A DNA stretch of 16,396 nucleotides, from positions 1 through 16,396 of the forward strand of contig CAYZJY010000041.1 of assembly GCA_964478995.1 (NCBI GenBank), read 5' to 3'. The DNA comes from NZWG01 sp964478995 (GTDB lineage Bacteria; Fidelibacterota; Marinisomatia; Marinisomatales; UBA1611). A program made the translations under genes and the position numbers. Under the pieces are notes generated by a model. It worked only from the letters and a program-made list of their open reading frames with translations, had not been told where the DNA came from and made no database searches. This document shows, one piece after another, positions 1 through 6,700 of the stretch (the first letter of the stretch is position 1; each line of letters starts with the position of its first letter).

Positions 1-52
1 CGAAATGCAGTGTACCCTTTGGGTACCGGGGGTTCGAATCCCTCTCTCTCCG
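1..52 (+). tRNA. tRNA-Ser (anticodon CGA), 3' part only
   Basis: This is the 3' part of a serine tRNA, cut by the window edge at its anticodon. Bases 1-3 (CGA) are followed by A37, A38 and the 3' half of the anticodon stem (TGCAG, 6-10). A long class-II variable arm follows (GTACCC / TTT / GGGTAC). The T arm is GGGGG-TTCGAAT-CCCTC (28-44) with one G-T wobble, and the 3' acceptor strand is TCTCTCC (45-51). Discriminator G at 52, with the long variable arm, points to Ser rather than Leu or Tyr, which carry A. CCA is not encoded and must be added enzymatically. It would read UCG. The anticodon is assigned by counting back from the stem; the 5' half is not visible. Confidence 0.93.
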
Positions 53-82
53 CGATCAACTAATCACATTATCTACATGGAA

Positions 83-113
83 ATTGATTGTTCAACCATC
101 ATCAATGTTTTTT
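83..113 (+). terminator. weak candidate terminator behind tRNA-Ser
   Basis: ATTGAT (83-88) and ATCAAT (101-106) form a 6-bp stem with a 12-nt loop, followed by G and six Ts (108-113). The stem is AT-rich, so this would be a weak intrinsic terminator. A competing inverted repeat, ATCATCA (98-104) with TGATGAT (121-127), overlaps it and could instead be an operator or alternative hairpin in front of the next gene. Confidence 0.3.
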
Positions 114-142
114 GTTTGCATGATGATTAGGTAGATTTACAC

Positions 143-841
143 ATGAAGAACATCCTTGCCAGAGGTGGAGTCGAATTTTTAGCCGTCTTCTTGGGAATTG
201 CCCTATCACTATGGGTCGATGATTATCGTGAAGATAAAGAACTCAATGACCGCATCACAGACGATTATGAGAACATCTACGAAGAGGTCAATGCCAATCT
301 AGCGATCATTGAGAATGTCATTGCCGAAAATAAAGAGGTCATTTCAGCCGAGGAAGAGATCCTAAAGATATTGAATGGGGAACTGCCATACGATCACGAT
401 GCCATTGCCAACCTAGTAGGCAAGATCTATAGCCCAACTTTCTTTGGTGAGACCTCTGCCCATCGAACATCTGTGGCAAGTGGAAGATTTAATTCATCAA
501 AGAACGATGAACTAAACCGGCAGATCTCATCGATATATGAACATTATTACGTGAGACTGAAAAATAACGGTGATTGGCTTGATTCGATCTACAAACAAGG
601 CTTTGGCTATACCTACCCTTTTAACAAAGCCATCTACAAGCAAAAGAATGTTGACAAGGCCGTCATAAAGCAGCATTTCTTCAGTGATGAATTCCATAAT
701 GGTCTTCTTAATTTTCGGTTTGCAAGAAGCATTTACTTACAAAGATTAGAGGAAACAAAAGACCTACTAGGCCAAGTCAAGATCAACCTAGAAAAATATC
801 TTGTTTCACCGTCATTTAATCTTGATGTATCCAAGAACTAA
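143..841 (+). CDS. membrane-anchored protein resembling DUF6090
   Basis: A 232-residue protein of unknown function. One hydrophobic segment at about residues 10-24 (FLAVFLGIALSLW) is followed directly by an acidic, charged stretch (DDYREDKELNDR) and then a largely helical, soluble domain. This layout, a single N-terminal membrane helix running into W-x-[DN]-D/N-x-x-E, recalls the DUF6090 proteins common in Bacteroidota and relatives. The match is from memory of the motif and is not strong along the rest of the chain. The middle is rich in Glu, Ile and Asn and could form coiled helices facing the periplasm or cytoplasm. It starts 90 bp after the tRNA, ends in TAA, and has only a weak ribosome-binding site. 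It is separated by 69 bp from the next gene on the same strand. No enzymatic motif is visible. Confidence 0.75.
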   Translation: MKNILARGGVEFLAVFLGIALSLWVDDYREDKELNDRITDDYENIYEEVNANLAIIENVIAENKEVISAEEEILKILNGELPYDHDAIANLVGKIYSPTFFGETSAHRTSVASGRFNSSKNDELNRQISSIYEHYYVRLKNNGDWLDSIYKQGFGYTYPFNKAIYKQKNVDKAVIKQHFFSDEFHNGLLNFRFARSIYLQRLEETKDLLGQVKINLEKYLVSPSFNLDVSKN

Positions 842-866
842 AAAAAATAATGAATAAAAAACATGG

Positions 867-906
867 ATCTTGGATATTAGATTCAAACTAAATATCTTGG
901 AGATTC
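867..906 (+). repeat. imperfect direct repeat with RBS before the Sec-lipoprotein gene
   Basis: ATCTTGGATATTAGATTC (867-884) is partly repeated as ATCTTGGAGATTC (894-906). The second copy contains GGAG (899-902), 8 nt before the ATG at 911, and so provides the ribosome-binding site. The repeat may be chance or a small leader element; nothing else in the 69-bp gap stands out. Confidence 0.35.
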
Positions 907-910
907 GATA

Positions 911-1447
911 ATGATTTTGAAACGAATTTTATTTCTTAGTGGTCTCTTGATCACATTTAGTTGTAGTTCAGGAGATGGAAATGCAGATGACCCAGGTCAG
1001 AACAATCCTAATGCACTATCTGTTGGAGATACCTTTTCAGGATTTGATGCACTGGATATCTGTGCAAATGAAGGCATTGGTTACGACTATGGAGATACCT
1101 CTAGGGTCATCCTTTTGAGCCTTTTTGCGTCATGGTGAGGGACCTGCCAGGGGCACGTCTCAAGTCTTGAGGCATTACACCAACAGTATTATCAACAGGG
1201 TCTGACCATTATCTCCGCAGGAAAGGATATTGGAGATCCTTACACATGTGAAACATGGAAGACAAACTTTGGCGCAAATTATTTGATAGCGAATGACAAT
1301 GAAGGTGATATCGAACAACAATTTTCCAAGGATGGGCAAGTTCCATATCACGTGATCATTGATAAGGACCGAACGATACGATACAGTGCCAGCGGATACG
1401 ATCAAGGAACAATAGAGTCACTGATCCAAACCACTCTCTCTGAATAG
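911..1447 (+). CDS. thioredoxin-like selenocysteine lipoprotein (in-frame TGA read as Sec76)
   Basis: Probable membrane-anchored thiol/selenol redox protein of 178 residues. The N-terminus is a signal peptide ending in TFSC, with lipidation Cys18 in a form common in Bacteroidota-like lipoproteins, followed by a Gly/Asp/Asn linker. A TlpA/AhpC-TSA-type thioredoxin fold follows: strand VILLSLFASW, then TGA (1136-1138) at codon 76, then G-T-C79. The frame continues without interruption through EALHQQYYQQGLTIISAG, a VPYHVIIDKD segment with the expected cis-Pro145, and IRYSASGYD, ending at TAG 1445-1447. The fold is complete only if the TGA is translated. Because it replaces the first Cys of WCxxC, Sec is the natural reading, giving a UxxC centre. 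Extra cysteines are Cys51 and Cys113. GGAG lies 8 nt before the ATG. Alternative: a recent Cys-to-stop mutation or sequencing error (TGC or TGT to TGA). TGA is an ordinary stop in neighbouring genes, so genome-wide recoding is unlikely. Confidence 0.85.
1139..1173 (+). promoter_or_regulatory. candidate bacterial SECIS element downstream of the Sec codon
   Basis: Directly after the TGA, two compatible hairpins can form inside the coding frame. The better one pairs GTCTCAA (1157-1163) with TTGAGGC (1167-1173) in 7 bp, including one G-U, around the loop GUC (1164-1166). The loop begins 25 nt after the TGA and has G first, which fits the usual bacterial SECIS spacing and loop rule. A nearer one pairs TGCC (1145-1148) with GGCA (1152-1155) around AGG, only 10 nt after the TGA. 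SelB binding is inferred; folding was done by eye. Confidence 0.55.
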
Positions 1448-1494
1448 GAAATAGTTGTTAGATTATGCGGTCTTAACCGAAGAAAGAATTATAC

Positions 1495-1689
1495 ATGAAG
1501 ATCAAAGTATTTGAAATAGTAAAGAGCGGACTATCTCCCTTGAGTGAGGAGATGGAATCGATCATCCAAGATTGGCTCAATGACAATGATCAGATCGAGA
1601 TCATAAGCACATCTCAGTCCCAGCATCTAAGAGAGAATACGGTCTTCGTTACTGTATTCTATCGTTTAGATCCAAGATTAACACAATAA
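1495..1689 (+). CDS. small conserved-looking protein, unknown function
   Basis: A 64-residue protein not assigned to a named family. It reads as a compact alpha/beta domain: an N-terminal strand (MKIKVFEIV), a helix with SEEMESIIQDWLNDN, a strand (QIEIIST), then SQSQ and a second strand (TVFVTVFYRLD). This pattern of strand, helix, I-x-x-x-x-QSQ and a closing strand with F/Y recalls short stand-alone proteins of about 50-60 residues found in many bacteria without a known role. It has no signal peptide, so it is probably cytoplasmic. It begins 47 bp after the Sec-lipoprotein stop and 57 bp before the DUF6370-type gene, all on one strand, so co-transcription is possible. The ribosome-binding site is weak (GAAGAAAG before the ATG). 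It ends in TAA. Confidence 0.6.
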   Translation: MKIKVFEIVKSGLSPLSEEMESIIQDWLNDNDQIEIISTSQSQHLRENTVFVTVFYRLDPRLTQ

Positions 1690-1699
1690 TTACACTACC

Positions 1700-1750
1700 A
1701 TGAACCCGGAGATCAATTTATTTTACGATCTTCAAGGAGGATATGAATGA
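1700..1750 (+). other. possible 16-codon leader ORF overlapping the next start
   Basis: ATG at 1700 opens a short frame, MNPEINLFYDLQGGYE, whose TGA (1748-1750) overlaps the ATG at 1747 in an ATGA arrangement. It carries the strong AAGGAGG site (1734-1740) of the following gene inside it. Such overlaps can couple translation, but the frame has no recognisable ribosome-binding site of its own and may be chance. Confidence 0.2.
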
Positions 1751-2136
1751 TGAAAGATCTTACAAAGATCATGCTGGCCTTAACTTTTTCCCTTAGCATG
1801 ATCCATGCTGGTTGCGGTTCATGCAATGTGACAAACAAAAAGGCAGACAAGCCCATGGGCGATTTTGTTACAAAGATAAACGATGATGGTAGCGTCAGTG
1901 GATTGGTTCTGACATCATGCGGAATGTGCAATTTTGGCATGAGAAATAGAAAATGTAGTCTTGCAATACAGATCAATGATAAAGCCTATAATGTAAAAGG
2001 TACCAAGATCGATGATCATGGTGACTCGCATGCCAAGGATGGCTTTTGTAATGCAGTACGGATCGCAAAGGTCTCGGGACAGGTAAAGAAAAATGCATTC
2101 ATTGCAGATGCATTTGAATTGCAAAAACAAGAATGA
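1747..2136 (+). CDS. secreted Cys/His-rich DUF6370-type protein
   Basis: A 129-residue exported protein of the DUF6370 type; function unknown, perhaps metal binding or redox in the periplasm. Residues 1-21 form a signal peptide ending IHA. The family signature follows: CGMCNFGM (Cys58, Cys61), Cys70 before SLAI, a YNVKGT strand, then the highly characteristic IDDHGDSHAKDGFCNAVR (residues 88-105, with His91, His95, Cys101), and a C-terminal hydrophobic strand ending AFEL. An extra CGSC pair (Cys23, Cys26) at the mature N-terminus looks like a degenerate second copy of the first motif. A strong AAGGAGG site (1734-1740) sits 6 nt before the first ATG and 9 nt before a second ATG at 1750, so either may be used. 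Its TGA stop faces the tadA stop across only 10 bp. Proximity to the Sec thioredoxin-like gene suggests, but does not prove, a shared envelope redox role. Confidence 0.85.
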   Translation: MMKDLTKIMLALTFSLSMIHAGCGSCNVTNKKADKPMGDFVTKINDDGSVSGLVLTSCGMCNFGMRNRKCSLAIQINDKAYNVKGTKIDDHGDSHAKDGFCNAVRIAKVSGQVKKNAFIADAFELQKQE

Positions 2137-2146
2137 TCAAATAAGG

Positions 2147-2635
2147 TCAACTCCTCTTAGAGCGAAAGAATTCTTTGAGCATTGCAGAGCACTGATCTTC
2201 CATCACCCCGCCTTTTACGCCTGTAATGCTGTCTAGACGTTTGTCTCCACATAATTGATATAACGACCCGCAGCACCCTTTTTTATCATCATATGCACCA
2301 AATATGAGGTTTTTAAGCCTAGCATTAAGTATGGCCCCTGCACACATGGGACAGGGTTCCTTTGTCACATAGATCGAACAACCATCCAGCCTCCAGTCAT
2401 CCAGTGTACTGGATGCGGCGGTAATGGCTATGATCTCGGCATGGGCAGTGGGATCATTAAGTCTTTCTTTCTGGTTATGTCCTTGCCCTATGATCCTATT
2501 ATCTTTTATAATGAGAGCACCAACGGGAACCTCTCCCTCAGAGAATGCCTTATCGGCAAGGCGGAGAGCTTTTTTTATCCAATCCTCATGTGAGTAACTG
2601 GGAGATAAGACTGAGCCGCCTGGCTCTATTGACAA
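2147..2635 (-). CDS. tadA: tRNA-specific adenosine-34 deaminase TadA
   Basis: Deaminates adenosine 34 of tRNA-Arg(ACG) to inosine, allowing wobble decoding; normally an essential cytoplasmic enzyme. The 162-residue length is typical. The zinc and catalytic residues are present: His65 and Glu67 in AHAE, and Cys95 and Cys98 in EPCPMCAGA. GHN (53-55) and the FGAYDDKKGCCGSL segment match the family. The start is TTG, preceded by GGAGG (2642-2646) at a 6-nt spacing, and overlaps the end of the TPR lipoprotein gene by 10 bp, so translation is probably coupled. No in-frame ATG lies near the conserved SHEDW start of the domain, which supports TTG. It is last in the leftward gene run and ends in TGA, 10 bp from the stop of the convergent DUF6370-type gene. 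I see no terminator in that gap. Confidence 0.95.
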   Translation of the reverse strand: MSIEPGGSVLSPSYSHEDWIKKALRLADKAFSEGEVPVGALIIKDNRIIGQGHNQKERLNDPTAHAEIIAITAASSTLDDWRLDGCSIYVTKEPCPMCAGAILNARLKNLIFGAYDDKKGCCGSLYQLCGDKRLDSITGVKGGVMEDQCSAMLKEFFRSKRS

Positions 2636-3498
2636 TATCCCCCTCCCTGACCATCATTGTCAGAACAGTTCAATCCATTCTCTCCATTACTAATTGAAAA
2701 ATGTCCCTGGAGCAAGGCTAGATGGTTTGCGAGGTAGGTCCGACCTACGACCGTCTCAAGGTCATAGTTTAGGGGATATTCATCAAAATATTTCAACTCA
2801 CCTTCCTCAAGGACTCCAATGGCACCTGCGTCCTGCCATTCACCATTGTAGATCCCATCGCCACCGTCAAACACACCATTCCCATTAACATCCAAATAAT
2901 CAGTGGCAATACTGTTACTCTCTCCACTATTTAATTGTTTGGACAGATAAGAGTATGCCGCATTGATGGAAGATTGGGAATTATTAAAAAGACCAAGACG
3001 ATATTCTGATATGGCCAACACCAATCGAACATCAAGTTGGTTGATGTCTGTCTTATGGCAGAAACACCAGTCAGGATCACCGATCTCTGAATTCTGGTTA
3101 CCAAAAAAATATGTCTGAGCAAAGACCCTTGCCATGGCATCATTCCCTATCGCGTTATAGGCAAAACTCAATCCAGCATAAAAGTCTAGTATGTCCGTGA
3201 ATGAGGTAGAGTCCTTTTCTAGATATTTATTGAAATAGTATACGGATGAGTCTGCTTGACGCAAGTGTCCCATGGTCCAACCAACACCATTATAGGCATC
3301 AGAGTGTGATGAATCCTGTTTGATGGCTGTTGTGAACCAATCAAGTGCCTCAACATAGTCACCTGCCTCATATAAATCCCATCCATAACTCGACATGTCT
3401 GAATCAGAGGGGACCACATCTCCCCTACAACCGAGCATGAACACGGTCATGATCGCTAAGAATGAAACGGCAAAGTTTTGTTTATTTGAGTTCATCAT
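2626..3498 (-). CDS. TPR-repeat lipoprotein with a calcium-loop-like motif
   Basis: A 290-residue lipoprotein: hydrophobic signal and lipobox MLGC with lipidation Cys24, then about two to three tetratricopeptide-like repeats at residues 37-130 (GWDLYEAGDYVEALDWF is a clear one). These normally hold protein partners. Residues 203-211 read DVNGNGVFD, the D-x-N-x-N-G pattern of dockerin or EF-hand-like calcium loops, followed by GGDGIYNGE. Cysteines in WCFC (145, 147) and near the C-terminus (278, 289) may form disulfides. The start is an ATGATG doublet whose first ATG overlaps the TGA of the giant-protein gene by 4 bp, a classic sign of translational coupling. Because it follows the giant surface protein directly, a role in its assembly, export or anchoring on the periplasmic side is plausible, but this is inference. 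It overlaps tadA by 10 bp downstream. Confidence 0.88.
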   Translation of the reverse strand: MMNSNKQNFAVSFLAIMTVFMLGCRGDVVPSDSDMSSYGWDLYEAGDYVEALDWFTTAIKQDSSHSDAYNGVGWTMGHLRQADSSVYYFNKYLEKDSTSFTDILDFYAGLSFAYNAIGNDAMARVFAQTYFFGNQNSEIGDPDWCFCHKTDINQLDVRLVLAISEYRLGLFNNSQSSINAAYSYLSKQLNSGESNSIATDYLDVNGNGVFDGGDGIYNGEWQDAGAIGVLEEGELKYFDEYPLNYDLETVVGRTYLANHLALLQGHFSISNGENGLNCSDNDGQGGGYCQ

Positions 3499-3770
3499 TT
3501 TAATAACATCATTTTCTTGTTCTTGACAATGCCAGTCTTTGTGGTCAACTGGATGAAGTAGACTCCAGATCCCATTTGCTGGCCAAATTTATCGTAGCCA
3601 TCCCACTGTATCTTGAACTGACCGATCTGGTCCTTGTTTTCTACTAGAGTGGTGATGTTCTGCCCCAATAGATTATAGACATTAATGGAAACATTCTGCC
3701 TGAGACCATCAAGGAGTCCAATATCATATGTGATGGTCGTGGTCGGATTAAATGGATTCGGATAATTCTG
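3495..3770 (-). other. C-terminal secretion/sorting domain of the giant protein
   Basis: The last 91 residues (3840-3930) fit the Por/type IX-like C-terminal sorting domain, also related to FlgD-like Ig domains: QNYPNPFNPTT near the start, VSINVYNLLGQ, WDGYDKFGQQMGSGVY and a basic-hydrophobic end. This wording is typical of Marinimicrobia, Ignavibacteria and Calditrichaeota. It is the main clue to the organism and to the route of export. Confidence 0.85.
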
Positions 3771-6700
3771 ATGGATGTTTGTCTGTTCAGGGACTATGAT
3801 GGTCTTTGGACCAAGTCTAAAATATCCAGACTGATCTGAAAGAGTGAAGATCTCATTCTCGATGGTAAGAGATGGGAGTTCCTGCCAGACCACACCGTTC
3901 TTCCTTCGATAGATCGCAAGGTCATCTCTATCACTTGCAAACCTGACCTCAATCGGGGTATTGAAATAAAAATTCTCACTGCCAAGGACGTAGGATGCAC
4001 GATCATAGAAATGCTCTTCGAACAAGCTCGAGTCTGCTATTAAGAATGGTTGATCATAAGATAAAGCACCAGGATTACCAATAATGGAGAAACGACCGTC
4101 ATAGCTACTGCCATGCCAACGGCTCGCGACCTTACCAGCGGCCAGAGAGAATGTCTCACTCAGTGTTGTGTCTCCCACATGTGCAGATGCATATATGTCT
4201 ATCGAATAGTTTCCTGACGCTTCAAAACTTAGATGTCCTGAATACGTATGCGCGGCGACCGTGTCCAGAGCAATGCCTTGGTTCTGAACCTCCATGGATA
4301 GATTAACCGTTTTTGAAGCGGTATCTGTCACGATGACCTGCAAGAATTTTGTAAAGGCATTTTGCTGCAGTAATGATACGGCGATCTTTGGCCTGTCCAC
4401 ATGCCTAACATCCAGTCTGAACATGGTGCTGTCCGATGCATTTTCATCAGACACCTTTAATTGAATGTCCACATGGTCATCAAAAAGTTTTTCAGGGACG
4501 AACAAGACCGAATCACCAAGGCCACTGGAGGTAAATGTCACATCATCGAGCGTACCTACAAACTCGACCGATGGTAAAATGGTGACCTTGTCATCATTAC
4601 CCAATGCCGCATCTACCACAGCACTTAGGGTAAAGACCAGGGACGTGTCATCAACGTCATTTACATACTGACCAAATTCCATCCATATTGAATCGTTTTC
4701 CCATACCTCTACCACTTCTGCGATCATGTCCTTTGCAATTACCGGAGCATCATTTTTTGCATCTATGGAGGCATGTATGGTATCCTTTGCAACTGCGCCA
4801 CCATTATCCTGCGCAATGAATATGATCCGGTGATTATCACCATAATAGTTAGGCGCACTGGAGAATGTAGCGACCACGGAGTCATCTACTCCCTCATATT
4901 GTTTGACCCATATGCTGCAAGAGATGGTTGGGTTCGTCCTTGTATTATTGATCAACTGAATGGTCTCATGGGACATGCGTGACATGTCATTCGCTGACAT
5001 TTGTGGATCTAGCCCCAGATATTCCCTATTCAGTTTTGCGTGGACCTCCCAAGGGGTATTCGGCCCCACGATCACCTGACCTAGTGGGTAGTCCTCATCC
5101 AATTGAGATGTATCTAGAATAACGGCCTGCCATGTGATCTCTGTTGCGATATCATTATCTACATCTTCTATGTACCTGCTAAGGACAAGCTCCGGTATGG
5201 AATCTGCGACCTGATCCTCTTCCCATTCATGTACATAATAAAGATCGCTGCCTGAACTTGGGATCACAAAGACAGGTGTATCATTGACCGCATTTACCGT
5301 AAGCGGTAGTTCATAGGTATCTGTCAGACCATAGGCATCAGTAGCCACGATCTCTATTGTATATGAGCCTGTATCATTCTGTGTTGGGGTCCATGTGAAG
5401 ACACCAACGGAATCGATGAACAATACCGAATCAGCAGGGCCACTGGTCGTGTCTGCCGGTTCCTGGGGTTCCGCCCTAGTTACTGTCGCCTGATAGGTAA
5501 ATGAGTCCCCCTGCATGACATTCAGGTCAAGATCGGTCAATCGTACCGTATCTGTCCAAAATAGATCTTCGTTCAGGATGGCATTTCCCATGGTCAAGAT
5601 AACAGGGTTTGAGTTGTACCTTAATAGAGTATCTGTCACCAATGTATCTGAGATGTTTCCAGCAACATCAAACGCCCTTATGTATCCAACATATCTCGTA
5701 TCATGCTCAAGGAATAGTCCTTGAGTATAACTTGTCACATCAGGTGCAAGTGTATCCCAGCCATGGATCAACGTACCCTCAAGGGTCAAACTATCGATCT
5801 TGAGAATGGAAACCTCATACCGCTCTATCCCTGATTCATCTTCATCTGATTCTTGGAACGCGGTCCACTGGACACTGACCGTATCATTTGAGAAGAGCGT
5901 ATCGCCTTCGACAAAGTTACCGCCTGAGACCTCTCCTCTTGATGGAGCCGTTGGGTCAAATGCAAGACGCGTCCCACTGGTGGTACCATTAGTGATGTTT
6001 CCATGTCTGTCCACTATCCTTGCTCTCACTGCAAGGGAGTCACCTGTCAATAATTGGTCTACACCAGTTGTCGTATCCATCACAGCATATAGAGAATCTA
6101 TATTTCTATAGAATTGCTCGGTGGGCCCAGATTCAACTATTGGATCATCTGGACCAGGCGTTACCCAGGCCGTACCACGATTAAGGTTATAGAACTGTAT
6201 CTGGACATAACCACCCAAGAAAAGAGTGGAATCCTCTTGGTATGTCTGTATGGGTACCTGTACGCCGATCGTATCTGTGACACCAGTGATCCATCCCTGA
6301 ACCGGGTTCAGGCCATGTGTACTGATCAATCCCGTCTCAAAAGCAACCGGAGGTTGATTATCAACTAGAAAAATATTCTCATCTACAAATGATGTAACCG
6401 AATTATTTGATCGGTCTTGAGCAATAAGTTCAAAATTAATGTGCCCGTCATCTTGAACGGAATCTGAAAGCGCAATCTTGAATATCCAAACCGAGTCTGC
6501 ATTTATAGTAGACTCAGGAACAGCCCCGGTAACTGTGGTTCCGTCTTCACCATCACCCCATCCAAAGGTATAGTTGATCGTTGGTATGGGGTCGCTCGGT
6601 GAGAGTGGCTCATTCATCGAGACCGTGACCTGAACACTATCTCCCCCGATGCCTATGTTAGTCAGATCAGGGTTCGACACGTTCGCATAGGTGAACGTTG

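Noticed and set aside
1..52. tRNA-Sec as the identity of the opening tRNA
   Set aside because: It has a long variable arm and G73 like tRNA-Sec, but the bases at the anticodon position are CGA, not TCA, and the acceptor strand is the usual 7 nt.
911..1138. A 75-residue gene ending at TGA 1136-1138
   Set aside because: The thioredoxin fold would be cut in the middle of its active site, and the remaining half lies in the same frame straight after the TGA.
1136..1138. Genome-wide reassignment of TGA to a sense codon
   Set aside because: TGA is the natural stop of the DUF6370-type gene, tadA and the giant gene, all at sensible C-termini.
1175..1405. Minus-strand frame of 76 codons
   Set aside because: It is the antisense of the second half of the Sec lipoprotein and has no recognisable protein features or ribosome-binding site.
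1463..1482. CGGT-CTTA-ACCG hairpin before the 64-residue gene
   Set aside because: Only 4 bp with no T-run; not enough for a terminator or a regulator site.
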